Positions 17,632 to 26,165 are shown, counted from the stretch's first letter. The stretch is 64,000 nucleotides of DNA from Bradyrhizobium sp. sGM-13 (GCF_018398875.1 NZ_JAGWDK010000011.1:124001-188000); one strand, 5' to 3'. Notes: generated from the letters alone by a model not told the origin. Made by a program: numbers and translations.

Positions 17632-18585
17632 ATGGCGGCCAAGAACGGCTCGATCAAGCTGGTCGCTGGCAATTCCAACCCCGCGCTGGCCCAGGAAATC
17701 GCGAACTGGCTGCATCTGCCGCTGACCAAGGCGGTGGTTCGGCGCTTCGCCGACATGGAAATCTTCGTCGAAATCCAGGAAAACGTCCGCGGTTCGGACG
17801 TCTACATCATCCAGTCGACGTCGTTTCCGGCCAACGACCATCTGATGGAACTTCTGATCATCACCGACGCGCTGCGCCGGGCTTCCGCGCGCCGCATCAC
17901 CGCGGTCATCCCCTATTTCGGCTACGCCCGCCAGGACCGCAAGGTCGGCTCGCGCGCACCGATTTCCGCCAAGCTGGTCGCCAACCTGATTACGCACGCC
18001 GGCGTCGACCGCGTCATGACGCTCGATCTTCACGCCGCCCAAATCCAGGGCTTCTTCGATATTCCGGTCGACAATCTCTTCGCCTCGCCGGTCATGGTGC
18101 GCGACATCAAGGAGCGTTTCGACCTCGCCAATGTCATGGTGGTATCGCCTGACGTCGGCGGCGTGGTGCGCGCCCGTGGACTGGCCAAGCGCATCAACAC
18201 CCCGCTCGCCATCATCGACAAGCGGCGCGAGCGCGCCGGTGAATCCGAAGTCATGAACGTGATCGGCGACTGCGCCGGCTACACCTGCATCCTGATCGAC
18301 GACATCATCGATTCCGGCGGCACGCTGGTGAACGCGGCCGACGCGCTGATCGCCAACGGCGCCAAGGAGGTCTATGCCTATATCAGCCACGGCGTGCTCT
18401 CCGGCGGCGCTGCCGCGCGCATCGCCTCGTCGAAAATGAAAGAGCTCGTGATCACCGATTCGATCCTGCCGACGGAAGCGGTCAACAAGGCTGCCAACAT
18501 CCGCACGCTGTCGATCGCGCCCCTGATCGCCGAAGCGATCAGCCGCACCGCTTCGGAAGAATCGGTATCGAGCCTGTTCGACTGA
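17632..18585 (+). CDS. prs: Ribose-phosphate pyrophosphokinase
   Basis: The 317-aa enzyme makes PRPP from ribose-5-phosphate and ATP for nucleotide, histidine and tryptophan synthesis. The flexible-loop signature YARQDRK is at 98-104 and the PRPP-binding loop [12 protein letters not shown] at 221-232. The start at 17632 follows GAGGAG and is preferred over an in-frame ATG 42 bases upstream. It is a single-gene unit; a repeat with hairpin arms follows immediately and may help end transcription. Confidence 0.96.
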   Translation: MAAKNGSIKLVAGNSNPALAQEIANWLHLPLTKAVVRRFADMEIFVEIQENVRGSDVYIIQSTSFPANDHLMELLIITDALRRASARRITAVIPYFGYARQDRKVGSRAPISAKLVANLITHAGVDRVMTLDLHAAQIQGFFDIPVDNLFASPVMVRDIKERFDLANVMVVSPDVGGVVRARGLAKRINTPLAIIDKRRERAGESEVMNVIGDCAGYTCILIDDIIDSGGTLVNAADALIANGAKEVYAYISHGVLSGGAAARIASSKMKELVITDSILPTEAVNKAANIRTLSIAPLIAEAISRTASEESVSSLFD

Positions 18586-18594
18586 GATTGCTTC

Positions 18595-18680
18595 GTAGGG
18601 TGGGCAAAGCACAGCGTGCCCACCAGTCAGGTTCACGTTCGAGGAGAGATGGTGGGCACGCTTCGCTTTGCCCACCCTAC
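18595..18680. repeat. Palindromic repeat GTAGGGTGGGC...GCCCACCCTAC, copy 1
   Basis: Inverted arms begin GTAGGGTGGGCAAAGC and end GCTTTGCCCACCCTAC, with an inner pair GCGTGCCCACCA / TGGTGGGCACGC. A second copy lies at 25282-25371. It follows prs and separates it from the convergent SDR gene, so it may act as a bidirectional transcript end. Confidence 0.85.
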
Positions 18681-18687
18681 TGCTCCC

Positions 18688-19503
18688 TCATTCAAATCCC
18701 GGTCGCGGTACCAAGTTCATCAACATATTGGCGTAGCCGCCATCGACCATGATCTCGTCGCCATTGACGTAGGACGCGCGGTCGCTGGCGAGGAACAGGA
18801 TCGCATCGGCCATGTCCTGCGGCATGCCGACCCGCCGCAACGGCACGACTGCGGCGCGGCGTTCGGTGACGCCGGGCGTATCGTAGAACGCCTGGCTCAT
18901 CGGCGTGATCACCATGCCGGGACTGACGACATTGCTGCGGATGCCCTGCGGCCCCCATTCATTGGCGAGCTGCCGCGACAGCATGATCACGCCGGCCTTG
19001 CTGACACTGTAGGCGCCGCTCTGCCCCTGCGCGTTGCTGCCTGCGATTGACGCGACGTGAACCAGACTGCCGCGGCCAAGCGCGCGCATCTGCCGGCCGA
19101 ACACCTGCGCGCAGAGGAAGTAACCGGTCAGGTTGACGGAGAGAACGGCGTTCCATTCGGCAAGCGTCAGCACGTCGAGCGCTCCGGGCCGTAGCACCGC
19201 GGCGGTGTTGACCAGCACGTTGCATGGCCCCAGCGATTTCTCGATCGTCGCGGCCGCGGCGGTGACGCTCTCGACATCGGTCGTATCGCAGCGCGCGATC
19301 ACATGATCGGCGCCGAGCTTGCCGAGCTCGGCGCGCGTTATCTCAAGGCCACGTTCATCGAGATCGATCGCGGCCACGCGGGCGCCGGCCTGGGCAAAAC
19401 TGAGGGCAACGGCGCGGCCGATCCCGCCTCCCCCGCCCGTCACCACGCAGACGCGGCCATACAGGCCGAGCCAATCGGAAGACTCTCTTTCGGCGTTGAC
19501 CAT
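18688..19503 (-). CDS. Short-chain dehydrogenase/reductase (SDR)
   Basis: The 271-aa protein is a classical NAD(P)-dependent SDR. The nucleotide-binding TGGGGGIG is at 22-29, and the catalytic Ser152, Tyr165 and Lys169 (YSVSK) are present. NNAG is replaced by NTAA. The start at 19503 has GGAGG just upstream and excludes a long upstream extension that reads through a repeat. The substrate is unknown; the protein resembles 3-oxoacyl-ACP reductase-like and sugar alcohol dehydrogenase-like SDRs equally. It is convergent with prs and followed, in its own direction, by repeat sequence. Confidence 0.9.
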   Translation of the reverse strand: MVNAERESSDWLGLYGRVCVVTGGGGGIGRAVALSFAQAGARVAAIDLDERGLEITRAELGKLGADHVIARCDTTDVESVTAAAATIEKSLGPCNVLVNTAAVLRPGALDVLTLAEWNAVLSVNLTGYFLCAQVFGRQMRALGRGSLVHVASIAGSNAQGQSGAYSVSKAGVIMLSRQLANEWGPQGIRSNVVSPGMVITPMSQAFYDTPGVTERRAAVVPLRRVGMPQDMADAILFLASDRASYVNGDEIMVDGGYANMLMNLVPRPGFE

Positions 19504-19531
19504 CGATGCCTCCAATCCGATGCTGCTTCGC

Positions 19532-19672
19532 CATTGCGAGGAGCCACCGGGTCCGGCCCTCGGCCGGCCCGATGATAAACTCCGCGATGAAGCTATCCAT
19601 TCGTGGCGAGATGGATTGCTTCCGCCTTCGCTCTTCGAGCTACGGCGGACAAGTCGCTTCGCTCGCAATGAC
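19532..19672. repeat. Intergenic repeat with CATTGCGAG...CTCGCAATG arms
   Basis: Arms CATTGCGAG (19532-19540) and CTCGCAATG (19662-19670) bound the element. The interior carries CCGGCCCTCGGCCGGCC and GCTTCCGCCTTCGCTCTT. A related partial copy is at 809-868, and the short string ATGGCGAGGAGCGCAATGACGG at 6115-6136 looks like a further fragment. It lies between the SDR gene and the end of ribH. Confidence 0.75.
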
Positions 19673-19685
19673 GGAGACTACCCTC

Positions 19686-20264
19686 CTACCCCCCAATCCC
19701 CGCCGCCACTTGTCCACGCAGCCGCTCCAGGCTGTGTAGCGTGTTGGCGCAGGCTTCTGCGACCTCGATGCCCTTAATGACGAAGTGCTTGCGGAAGAAT
19801 TCGTGGTGCACGGCGCTTTCATGGAATTGCTGCGGCGTCAGCACCGCCGAAAATACCGGCACCTCAGTCCTGAGTTGCACGTCCATCAGCGCCTTGATCA
19901 CGGTGTCGGCGACGAATTCGTGGCGATAGATGCCGCCGTCGACGACGAGGCCGGCGGCTACGATCGCGGTGTAGCGCCGCGTCTTCGCGAGCAGTTGCGC
20001 ATGCAGCGGTATTTCGAACGAGCCCGGCACCTCGAACAGATCGACCTGCGCACGCGTGATATGGCGCGCTTCGATCTCTTCGAGAAAGGCAATGCGGCAT
20101 TCCTCGACCACGTCGCGGTGCCACGAGGACTGCACGAAGGCGATACGCTGCGGCTTGACGAAACGCGGATGCACCGGCGCCGGCGGACGCTCGGGCACGT
20201 CAGCAATGTGATGGGCTTCGGCTGCTTGGGATTGGACTTCAGGCTCTTGCAACATCTGATTCAT
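19686..20264 (-). CDS. ribH: 6,7-dimethyl-8-ribityllumazine synthase, type II (RibH2-like)
   Basis: The 192-aa enzyme condenses 3,4-dihydroxybutanone phosphate with the ribityl-pyrimidine to lumazine, the penultimate riboflavin step. VPGSFEIPL at 79-87 and VDGGIYRHEFVADTV at 108-122 (His115) are the active-site segments. The sequence resembles Brucella RibH2, a decameric type II lumazine synthase, and has a 35-residue N-terminal extension. AGAGGAAAG lies before the ATG. The leader contains an FMN riboswitch, so this gene is regulated by flavin separately from ribF elsewhere in the window. Confidence 0.9.
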   Translation of the reverse strand: MNQMLQEPEVQSQAAEAHHIADVPERPPAPVHPRFVKPQRIAFVQSSWHRDVVEECRIAFLEEIEARHITRAQVDLFEVPGSFEIPLHAQLLAKTRRYTAIVAAGLVVDGGIYRHEFVADTVIKALMDVQLRTEVPVFSAVLTPQQFHESAVHHEFFRKHFVIKGIEVAEACANTLHSLERLRGQVAAGIGG

Positions 20265-20345
20265 GGCTTTCCTCTTTCAGGACCAGAATCAGGGCATACG
20301 GAACGACGCCGACCCACGCGCAAACGTGCGAGGCCGCCGCAAACC

Positions 20346-20490
20346 GTTCTCTTTCATCCGGACTGTAACCGTCGGCTTCGGAATCGCACCGAATCTGCTG
20401 ACCCTTCTGCTCTGGCGAGAAGAAGGCGCTCGCGGGCTTGGGCTACGTCACCCTTACCGCCGGTGGGGATTTTCACCCCGCCCTGAGAAC
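20346..20490 (-). promoter_or_regulatory. FMN riboswitch (RFN element) upstream of ribH
   Basis: On the minus strand the sequence runs from GTTCTC (20490) to GAGAAC (20346), which form the P1 stem. Between them are the conserved blocks GGGCGGGGTGAAAATCCCC, ACCGGCGGTAA, AGCCCGCGAGC, GATTCGGTGCGATTCCGAA and GCCGACGGTTACAGTC, then CCGGATGAAAGAGAAC. These match the six-stem RFN aptamer consensus. The aptamer ends 81 bases before the ribH start, leaving room for an expression platform. Confidence 0.95.
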
Positions 20491-20679
20491 ATCGGCCGCC
20501 CGGAATGGACGACCTGCCGAAGAATATGACCAAGGCCCGGGCGTCAGCAAGCGTCTTTGGCATGGGGAATCGGCATGTCCCCATGCCGCCGAAACAGAGC
20601 ATGTGGCCTGCCGGATCGTTGCCTTTACTCAAACCGCACCAATTGAGATAGGCTTGCCAAGAACAGGGGGGCGCTCAAC

Positions 20680-21657
20680 ATGAAAATTCTTCGCCGGAAT
20701 TTCCTCAAGCTGGCCGGCGCACTCATCGCCGCGCCCGCCTTGCCGCGACCGGCGTCCGCGCTCGACTATCCGACGCGACCGACGAAAATCGTGGCCGGCT
20801 TCGCCGCCGGAGGCGGCGTCGACATCACGGCGCGGCTGATCGGCCAGTGGCTGGCCGACCATCTCAAGCAACCCTTCGTCGTCGAGAACCGCACCGGCGC
20901 CGGCGGCAATATCGGCACTGAAGCGGTCGTGAATGCGGCGCCCGACGGCTACACGCTGTTGCTGGCGACGGTGCCGAACGCGGTCAACGCCTCGCTCTAC
21001 GAAAAACTCAGTTTCAATTTCGTCCGCGATATCGCGCTGGTGGCCGGCGTCATTCGCGTGCCGATGGTGGTGCTGGTGCACCCCGCGGTGCCGGCGCAGA
21101 CCTTGGCCGAATTCATCGCTTACGCCAAAGCCAACCCCGGAAAGTTCAACATGGCCTCGGCCGGCAGCGGCAGCGCGCCGCACATGGCGGGCGAGTTGTT
21201 CAAGATGATGACCGGCGTTGACATGATCCACGTCCCCTATCGCGGCCAGGGTCCGGCGATGACAAATCTGATCAGCGGCCAGGTGCAGGTCCTGTTTGCC
21301 GCCGCGCCCGGCACCGCCGATCACATCAAGACCGGCAAGCTGCGCGCGCTCGCGGTGACGACGGCCACGCGCATGGCGGAGCTGCCGGAGGTTCCGACGG
21401 TAGGCGATGTCGTGGCAGGCTATGAAGCCAGCCAGTGGTACGGTTTCGCGGCGCCGAAAAACACGCCGGCCGAGATCGTCGACAAGCTCAACAAGGAGAT
21501 CAACGCGGCGATCGCCGATCCCGGCATGAAGGCCCGGCTTGCCGCCATTGGCGGCGCGCCGATGCCGGGCTCGCCTGCCGATTTCGGCAGACTGATCGCA
21601 GACGAGACCGAGAAGTGGGGCAAGGTAGTCCGCGCGGGTGGGCTAAAGCCGGAGTGA
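20680..21657 (+). CDS. Tripartite tricarboxylate transporter (Bug-type) substrate-binding protein
   Basis: The 325-aa periplasmic binding protein starts with a twin-arginine signal (LRRNFLKLAGAL) followed by a hydrophobic core and a cleavage region near PASALDYP. The mature part shows the Bug/TctC pattern: RPTKIVAGFAAGGGVDITAR, then VENRTGAGGNIGTEAV and SGSAPHMAGELF. Bug proteins bind carboxylates, amino acids or other small ligands for TctAB transporters, but no transporter genes adjoin it, as is usual for orphan Bug genes. The ligand is unknown. Confidence 0.92.
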   Translation: MKILRRNFLKLAGALIAAPALPRPASALDYPTRPTKIVAGFAAGGGVDITARLIGQWLADHLKQPFVVENRTGAGGNIGTEAVVNAAPDGYTLLLATVPNAVNASLYEKLSFNFVRDIALVAGVIRVPMVVLVHPAVPAQTLAEFIAYAKANPGKFNMASAGSGSAPHMAGELFKMMTGVDMIHVPYRGQGPAMTNLISGQVQVLFAAAPGTADHIKTGKLRALAVTTATRMAELPEVPTVGDVVAGYEASQWYGFAAPKNTPAEIVDKLNKEINAAIADPGMKARLAAIGGAPMPGSPADFGRLIADETEKWGKVVRAGGLKPE

Positions 21658-21790
21658 GCGCGCGCGATTTGCGAACGATCCGAGAGGCACCGATGCACGG
21701 CGAAACATTCACGAATCCTTAAAGCCGGCATCCTAGAGGTGTCTATCGTGCCCAACTCCAGATCGCCTGGGCGTCGCAAATGGAACAAGC

Positions 21791-23413
21791 GTGACACACG
21801 CCGCTGAGGTTGCCGGCACGGATGCAGCAAGGCCCGCGGACCGGGCCTGGCGAACGCCGATCCTTCAGACCAATATCCTGGCGCCGATGGCCATCGCGCT
21901 CGGCTCGTTGCTGGCCGGCGCGATCTACACCTGGTTTGCCGGTGAGGACGTCAACTGGGATTGGCAAAACTACCACGAGTATAACGTTTGGGCCGTCATC
22001 AATGGCCGCTACGGCATCGATGCCTTGCCGGCCGGCTTTCAGACCTACTTCAATCCGACCGTCTATTTCCCGCTTTACTATCTGCGCCATCTGCTGCCGG
22101 CACCCTACGGCCTGATGATCATCGGCGCGATACACGGCCTCAATCTGCTGCTGATCTATTTTCTCGTCCGCATCCTGCTGCAGGAAGCGGCGACGGCAAG
22201 CGCGATCGGCGCAGCGATCCTGATTGCGGCCGTCGGACCGATGACGCTTTCGGAAGTGGGCACGAGCTTCTCCGACATCCTTACCGCGCTTCCGATTGTT
22301 GCAGGCTGCATTCTGATCCTGTCGGCAAATGGATCCCATCACGGGCGCTACGTCCTCGCCGGGCTGTTGATCGGGGCGGCCGTCGGGCTGAAGTTGACCA
22401 ACGTCGTCTATGCGCTCGGAGCGGCTACCGCAGTGCTGGTTGCGGCCCGGCCGCTGCTGGCAACGCTCTGTCTCGGAGTCGGCGGACTGATCGGCGCGCT
22501 GACGACCGGCGGCGCCTGGGGGCTGATGCTCTGGCGCGAGATGGGAAATCCGATTTTCCCGCTCTTCAATGCCGTGTTCCAGTCCAAAGAGCTGGTCCCG
22601 ATGAACATCATGGACTGGCAGTTCATGCCGCGCGGCCTGCTGGACGCGCTGGCCTATCCCTTCTACTGGGTGGTTGGCGACCACAGGAGTTCGGAATATC
22701 CGTTCCGCGATGCGCGATTTGCGGTCGTGATGGTGTTGATCGTGCTCGGCATCGGCCGTTCGGTCATCAACCGTGCCACGATCTTCACGCGCCGCGACGT
22801 TCAATTCCTGCTGTTCTTCGCGGTCTCCTATGCGACATGGCTCGCGCTGTTTGCGATTCAGCGTTACGCAATCGTGCTGGAGCTGTTATGCGCGCCGCTG
22901 GTCGTCCTGCTGATCGCGCGCTGCATGGCAGCGACGCCAGGAGCACCGTCCGGCCGCGTCTCCGCAGTGCCTGCCAATTCCGTGATGGTCGCGACGGCGT
23001 TGTGCGTGGCGCTGTGGTCGCAACCGGGTGACTGGTTCCGCCGCCCCTGGTCCAATCCATTCAACCCCGCGATTCCCGAGCAGCTTCACCAGCCTGCAAA
23101 CTATCTCATTATCGACAAGCCGATCGCCTATGTCGCCCCGCTGCTGCCGCCGCAGTCGCGGTTCTATCAGATCGCCGACATCGCCTTGCCCATCATGCCT
23201 GACGGCGAGTTCGACCGCCGCATTCGCGCCAGGCTGGCATCACCAATGCCGGGCGGCATATGGGAATTGCACATGCGGGGCAAGCCGATCCGCGAGACGT
23301 TGCTGGAACGGTATGGTCTGCGGGTGGATGCCTCCCGGCCGTGCGTCGAATTCGAGGGCGCGCAGCTCGGAACAGCGATCGAGGCCTGCCCGCTAGCAGC
23401 GCGCGAGAGATAG
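21791..23413 (+). CDS. GT-C-like polytopic membrane protein (putative glycosyltransferase)
   Basis: The 540-aa product has about ten to twelve hydrophobic segments, the first at 30-50. The first extracytoplasmic loop carries the acidic cluster GEDVNWDWQNYHEYN (51-65), reminiscent of the catalytic Asp/Glu loop of lipid-phosphate-sugar-dependent GT-C glycosyltransferases. The C-terminal 120 residues are a soluble, probably periplasmic, domain. It starts at GTG 21791 with only a weak ribosome-binding site. No polyprenol-sugar genes are next to it. The membrane protein assignment is firm; the enzyme class is inference. Confidence 0.6.
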   Translation: MTHAAEVAGTDAARPADRAWRTPILQTNILAPMAIALGSLLAGAIYTWFAGEDVNWDWQNYHEYNVWAVINGRYGIDALPAGFQTYFNPTVYFPLYYLRHLLPAPYGLMIIGAIHGLNLLLIYFLVRILLQEAATASAIGAAILIAAVGPMTLSEVGTSFSDILTALPIVAGCILILSANGSHHGRYVLAGLLIGAAVGLKLTNVVYALGAATAVLVAARPLLATLCLGVGGLIGALTTGGAWGLMLWREMGNPIFPLFNAVFQSKELVPMNIMDWQFMPRGLLDALAYPFYWVVGDHRSSEYPFRDARFAVVMVLIVLGIGRSVINRATIFTRRDVQFLLFFAVSYATWLALFAIQRYAIVLELLCAPLVVLLIARCMAATPGAPSGRVSAVPANSVMVATALCVALWSQPGDWFRRPWSNPFNPAIPEQLHQPANYLIIDKPIAYVAPLLPPQSRFYQIADIALPIMPDGEFDRRIRARLASPMPGGIWELHMRGKPIRETLLERYGLRVDASRPCVEFEGAQLGTAIEACPLAARER

Positions 23414-23466
23414 GACCGCAGCGTTCCCGCCGGTCCTTCAAGCTGCCTGCCGTCCTTCCGGGAAAT

Positions 23467-23481
23467 TTAACCACAAATTAA
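23467..23481. promoter_or_regulatory. CtrA-type box TTAACC-N5-TTAACC
   Basis: TTAA (23467-23470) and TTAA (23478-23481) are separated by seven bases, and each is followed by CC. This matches the alphaproteobacterial CtrA consensus TTAA-N7-TTAA. It lies 301 bases upstream of the YbjN-domain gene, in a long AT-richer intergenic region. Regulation by CtrA is inferred from motif only. Confidence 0.45.
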
Positions 23482-23781
23482 CCATTGTGGCAGACTTGCC
23501 CAATTTCCTTCGGCGCATCGGACGCCGTGGCGCTCGAATCCGATTCCGGTTTGTTCTCAAATTAGCAGCTATGACCGCGTTCAACTGTGGACGACGCCGC
23601 TTTGGCCTGTGGACGGACTCAGGGGTCAGTTGCGCGGATTCCGCAAATCACATCACTTGATCTCGGCAGGCCCCGGGATGATCCGCGAACGGGGGATTGC
23701 AGTCGGCGGCGCCACATCGGTTCAACGCGTGCCGTCCTTGCGTGCGTATCAGAAGAATTCAAGAAACAGGGTCGAGACGGC
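23482..23781. other. Upstream region of the YbjN-domain gene, no gene seen
   Basis: This 300-bp stretch holds an in-frame upstream extension to 23587 that lacks a ribosome-binding site and does not resemble YbjN sequence, so it is treated as noncoding. A second small dyad, CCACAA (23471-23476) and TTGTGG (23485-23490), overlaps the CtrA-like box at its left end. Confidence 0.4.
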
Positions 23782-24282
23782 ATGTCCCTCCTCGAAGGCA
23801 TTATTGATTCCCGGAACAACCCGCTCGCGGCCGTCGAGGACATCGCCGCCGAAAACAACTGGGCGTTCGAGCGCTCCGGCGAAGACGAAGTCACGATCGT
23901 CTCCAAGGGGAACTGGACCGACTACCAGCTCTCCTTCACCTGGATGGCGGAGATCGAGGCGATGCACCTGGCCTCCGCCTTCGACATGAAGATTCCTCCT
24001 GCACGCCGCGCGGAAGTGCAGCGGCTGATCGCGGCGATCAACGAACAATTATGGGTCGGCCATTTCGACATCTGGAGCCACACCGGCATGATCATGTACC
24101 GGCAAGCGCTGCTGCTGCCGGGCGGGCTGACCGCCTCGACCGCGCAATGCGAGGTCATGCTGGCCGGCGCCATCCACGCCTGCGAGCGCTACTACCCCGC
24201 GTTCCAGTTCGTGGTCTGGGCGGGAAAGAGCGCCGCGGAAGCTATGAGCGCGGCGATGTTCGACACCGAGGGCGAGGCGTAG
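23782..24282 (+). CDS. YbjN domain-containing protein
   Basis: The 166-aa soluble protein has the YbjN/type III secretion chaperone-like fold pattern, with NNPLAAVEDIAAENNWAFE at the N-terminus and a central LSFTWMAEIEAMHLASAF. YbjN of E. coli affects motility and stress responses when overproduced; the biochemical role is not known. The start ATG 23782 follows GGTCGAGACGGC and is preferred to an extension of 65 codons. A CtrA-type box lies upstream, which would suit a link to cell cycle or motility, but this is speculative. Confidence 0.8.
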   Translation: MSLLEGIIDSRNNPLAAVEDIAAENNWAFERSGEDEVTIVSKGNWTDYQLSFTWMAEIEAMHLASAFDMKIPPARRAEVQRLIAAINEQLWVGHFDIWSHTGMIMYRQALLLPGGLTASTAQCEVMLAGAIHACERYYPAFQFVVWAGKSAAEAMSAAMFDTEGEA

Positions 24283-24310
24283 GTCTCCTAGTCGCCTCCA
24301 CATGCACAGT

Positions 24311-24437
24311 GTCGTGCCTGCGAAAAGCAGGGACCCATACTCCGTCACCTCAAGGCTCAAGCAAACTGCTTGTAGCCCCTTCTGAGCTTTACTAAAACCG
24401 CCGATGGTTATGGGTCCCTGCGTTCGCAGGGACGACG
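24311..24437. repeat. Paired hairpin repeat (GTCCCTGCG/CGCAGGGAC family), copy 2
   Basis: The left part carries GCGAAAAGCAGGGACCCATA and the right part TATGGGTCCCTGCG-TT-CGCAGGGACGACG, so the two ends are inversely related. The same layout is seen at 671-806 and 25814-25956. It fills the gap between the YbjN gene and proC, leaving only 20 bases before the proC start. Confidence 0.85.
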
Positions 24438-24457
24438 GCAGAACTCATGGTGACACC

Positions 24458-25273
24458 GTGACCGATACACTCCAAAATCTCCGCGGCACCATTGCGCTGG
24501 CTGGCGCCGGCAAGATGGGCGGCGCGATGCTGACCGGCTGGCTGGCCGGCGGGCTCGACGCAAGCGGCGTAATCGTGATCGAGCCGCAGCCATCCGCTAA
24601 GATCGGCGCGCTGGCGGCGCGAGGCATCCGCCTCAATCCGAAGGACGCCGGCACGGTCGACACGCTGGTGATGGCGGTGAAGCCGCAGACGTTCCGCGAA
24701 GCGGGGCCGGCGCTGAAGTCCTTCGTCGGAACGAACACGCTCGTCGTCTCTATCATGGCCGGCACGACGATCGCGGCACTTGAAGAAGTCTGCGGCGGCA
24801 TGGTGGTTCGCGCCATGCCGAACACGCCGGCCGCGATCGGCCGCGGCATCACCGTTGCGGTCGCGGCGAAAAACGTCAGCCCCGCCCAACGCGCTACGGC
24901 CGACGCGCTGCTGCGCGCCACCGGCTCGGTCGAATGGGTCGAGGACGAAAGCCTGATGGATGCGGTCACCGCCGTCTCCGGCTCCGGCCCGGCCTACGTG
25001 TTCCTGCTCGCCGAAGAGCTCGCGCGCGCCGGCGTCGAGGCCGGCCTGCCGGGCGAGCTTGCAACGAAGCTCGCGCGCGAAACCGTCGCCGGCTCCGGCG
25101 AATTGCTGCACCGCTCGGACCTTGCTTCGGCCACGCTGCGCCAGAACGTCACCTCGCCCGGCGGCACCACCGCGGCCGCGCTCGAGGTGCTGATGGCCAA
25201 AGACGGCCTGCAGCCGCTGATGATCCGCGCGATCGCCGCGGCGACGAAGCGCTCGAAGGAACTGGCGAAGTAG
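24458..25273 (+). CDS. proC: Pyrroline-5-carboxylate reductase
   Basis: The 271-aa enzyme reduces pyrroline-5-carboxylate to proline with NAD(P)H. The Rossmann segment LAGAGKMGGAML is near residue 12, MPNTPAAIGRG near 120 and the P5CR signature VSGSGPAYVFLLAEELA near 170. It begins at GTG 24458 (VTDTLQNLRG). A longer in-frame start at 24404 would lie inside the upstream repeat and is rejected. It is a single-gene unit flanked on both sides by palindromic repeats. Confidence 0.94.
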   Translation: MTDTLQNLRGTIALAGAGKMGGAMLTGWLAGGLDASGVIVIEPQPSAKIGALAARGIRLNPKDAGTVDTLVMAVKPQTFREAGPALKSFVGTNTLVVSIMAGTTIAALEEVCGGMVVRAMPNTPAAIGRGITVAVAAKNVSPAQRATADALLRATGSVEWVEDESLMDAVTAVSGSGPAYVFLLAEELARAGVEAGLPGELATKLARETVAGSGELLHRSDLASATLRQNVTSPGGTTAAALEVLMAKDGLQPLMIRAIAAATKRSKELAK

Positions 25274-25281
25274 ACGGAATC

Positions 25282-25371
25282 GTAGGGTGGGCAAAGCGCC
25301 AGCGTGCCCACCATTACGAGCACGGTGCCAGATGGTGGGCACGGCGCGAAGTGCGCCTTTGCCCACCCTAC
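25282..25371. repeat. Palindromic repeat GTAGGGTGGGC...GCCCACCCTAC, copy 2
   Basis: The same element as at 18595-18680, with inverted outer arms GTAGGGTGGGCAAAGC / GCCTTTGCCCACCCTAC and inner arms around GTGCCCACCA / TGGTGGGCAC. It lies between proC and the convergent thioesterase gene, as copy 1 lies between two convergent genes. Confidence 0.85.
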
Positions 25372-25386
25372 GCACCGAGTCCGCTG

Positions 25387-25782
25387 CTATTTCCCTGCAA
25401 GCCTTTTTGTAAACGTCTCGACATTGACGAGGCCGCGGGCGTGGCGGCCGTCGCCTATTCTGCGCCCGCCCTCGAAGGCTTCGACCTCGAAGCGGATCAC
25501 GCGGCGCTCGACTGTTACGACCTTTGCCGCGACGCGTACCGTCGCGCCGACCAGCGATGCGCCGAGATGGCGGATATCGACCTCGGTGCCAACCGTGATC
25601 CAACCCAGCTGAAGATAGCTGCGGATGGCATCGCTTGAGGCCATCTCCATTTCCAGGATCATCATCGGCGTCGCATAGACCATCGGCATATCAGGCACGA
25701 AATGCCCGACCGTGCGTTCCGCCGGCACCACCAGCGTCCGTTCCGCGCTCATGCCGATCTTGATGAAATCGCGTGCGTCCAT
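25387..25782 (-). CDS. FlK-like hot-dog thioesterase family protein
   Basis: The 131-aa protein is a single hot-dog domain. Thr38 in YATPMM, Glu44 or Glu46 in LEMEMAS and His72 in DIRHLGAS match the Thr-Glu-His set of fluoroacetyl-CoA thioesterase, so acyl-CoA thioester hydrolysis is plausible. Fluoroacetyl-CoA itself is unlikely to be the natural substrate. The start at 25782 follows AGGA at the right distance; the upstream in-frame extension enters a repeat and is rejected. Confidence 0.8.
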   Translation of the reverse strand: MDARDFIKIGMSAERTLVVPAERTVGHFVPDMPMVYATPMMILEMEMASSDAIRSYLQLGWITVGTEVDIRHLGASLVGATVRVAAKVVTVERRVIRFEVEAFEGGRRIGDGRHARGLVNVETFTKRLAGK

Positions 25783-25813
25783 GAAAAGTCCTGAAGCACA
25801 ATGCTTCCACAGT

Positions 25814-25956
25814 GTCGTCCCGGCCCTTATGCGCAATTGCGCATCAGGAGCCGGGACCCATAACCACAAATCGCCATTGTTGCAGCACGCTGGGGCTCCA
25901 GCTTGCTCCAACAACAACGTCGGTGGTTATGGGTCCCTGCGTTCGCAGGACGACGG
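25814..25956. repeat. Paired hairpin repeat (GTCCCTGCG family), copy 3
   Basis: The left end reads GTCGTCCCGG with GCCGGGACCCATAACCAC further in, and the right end reads GGTTATGGGTCCCTGCG then TTCGCAGGACGACGG. An inner palindrome ATGCGCAATTGCGCAT is also present. It lies between the thioesterase and tautomerase genes. Confidence 0.85.
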
Positions 25957-25961
25957 GAAAG

Positions 25962-26165
25962 TTACTTCTTCGCCGCTGCAGCGCGTTCCACGAACGTCTT
26001 GCCGCCCTTCATCTTGTGAGTGAGCGGCGCCTCGTTGATCTGGATCACGACGGCTTCTGCGTCGACGCCAAGATTCTTCACCAGTGCCTGGGTGATGTCG
26101 CGCATCATGCCGACTTTCTGTTCTTCGGTACGGCCGGCGGCCATGCTGATGGTGATCTCAGGCAT
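25962..26165 (-). CDS. 4-oxalocrotonate tautomerase family protein
   Basis: This 67-aa mini-enzyme becomes MPEITISMAAGR after the chosen start; removal of the initiator Met exposes Pro1, the catalytic base of 4-oxalocrotonate tautomerases. Arg12 is in a position similar to the Arg11 of characterised members. Such hexameric enzymes tautomerise enol/keto acids in aromatic meta-cleavage, but orphans are common. AGGGAG lies about ten bases upstream. No aromatic degradation genes adjoin it. Confidence 0.85.
   Translation of the reverse strand: MPEITISMAAGRTEEQKVGMMRDITQALVKNLGVDAEAVVIQINEAPLTHKMKGGKTFVERAAAAKK

Noticed and set aside
24392-25603. 403-aa minus-strand frame opposite proC
   Set aside because: It spans two repeats and is antisense to proC, with repeat-like Arg/Gly-rich translation.
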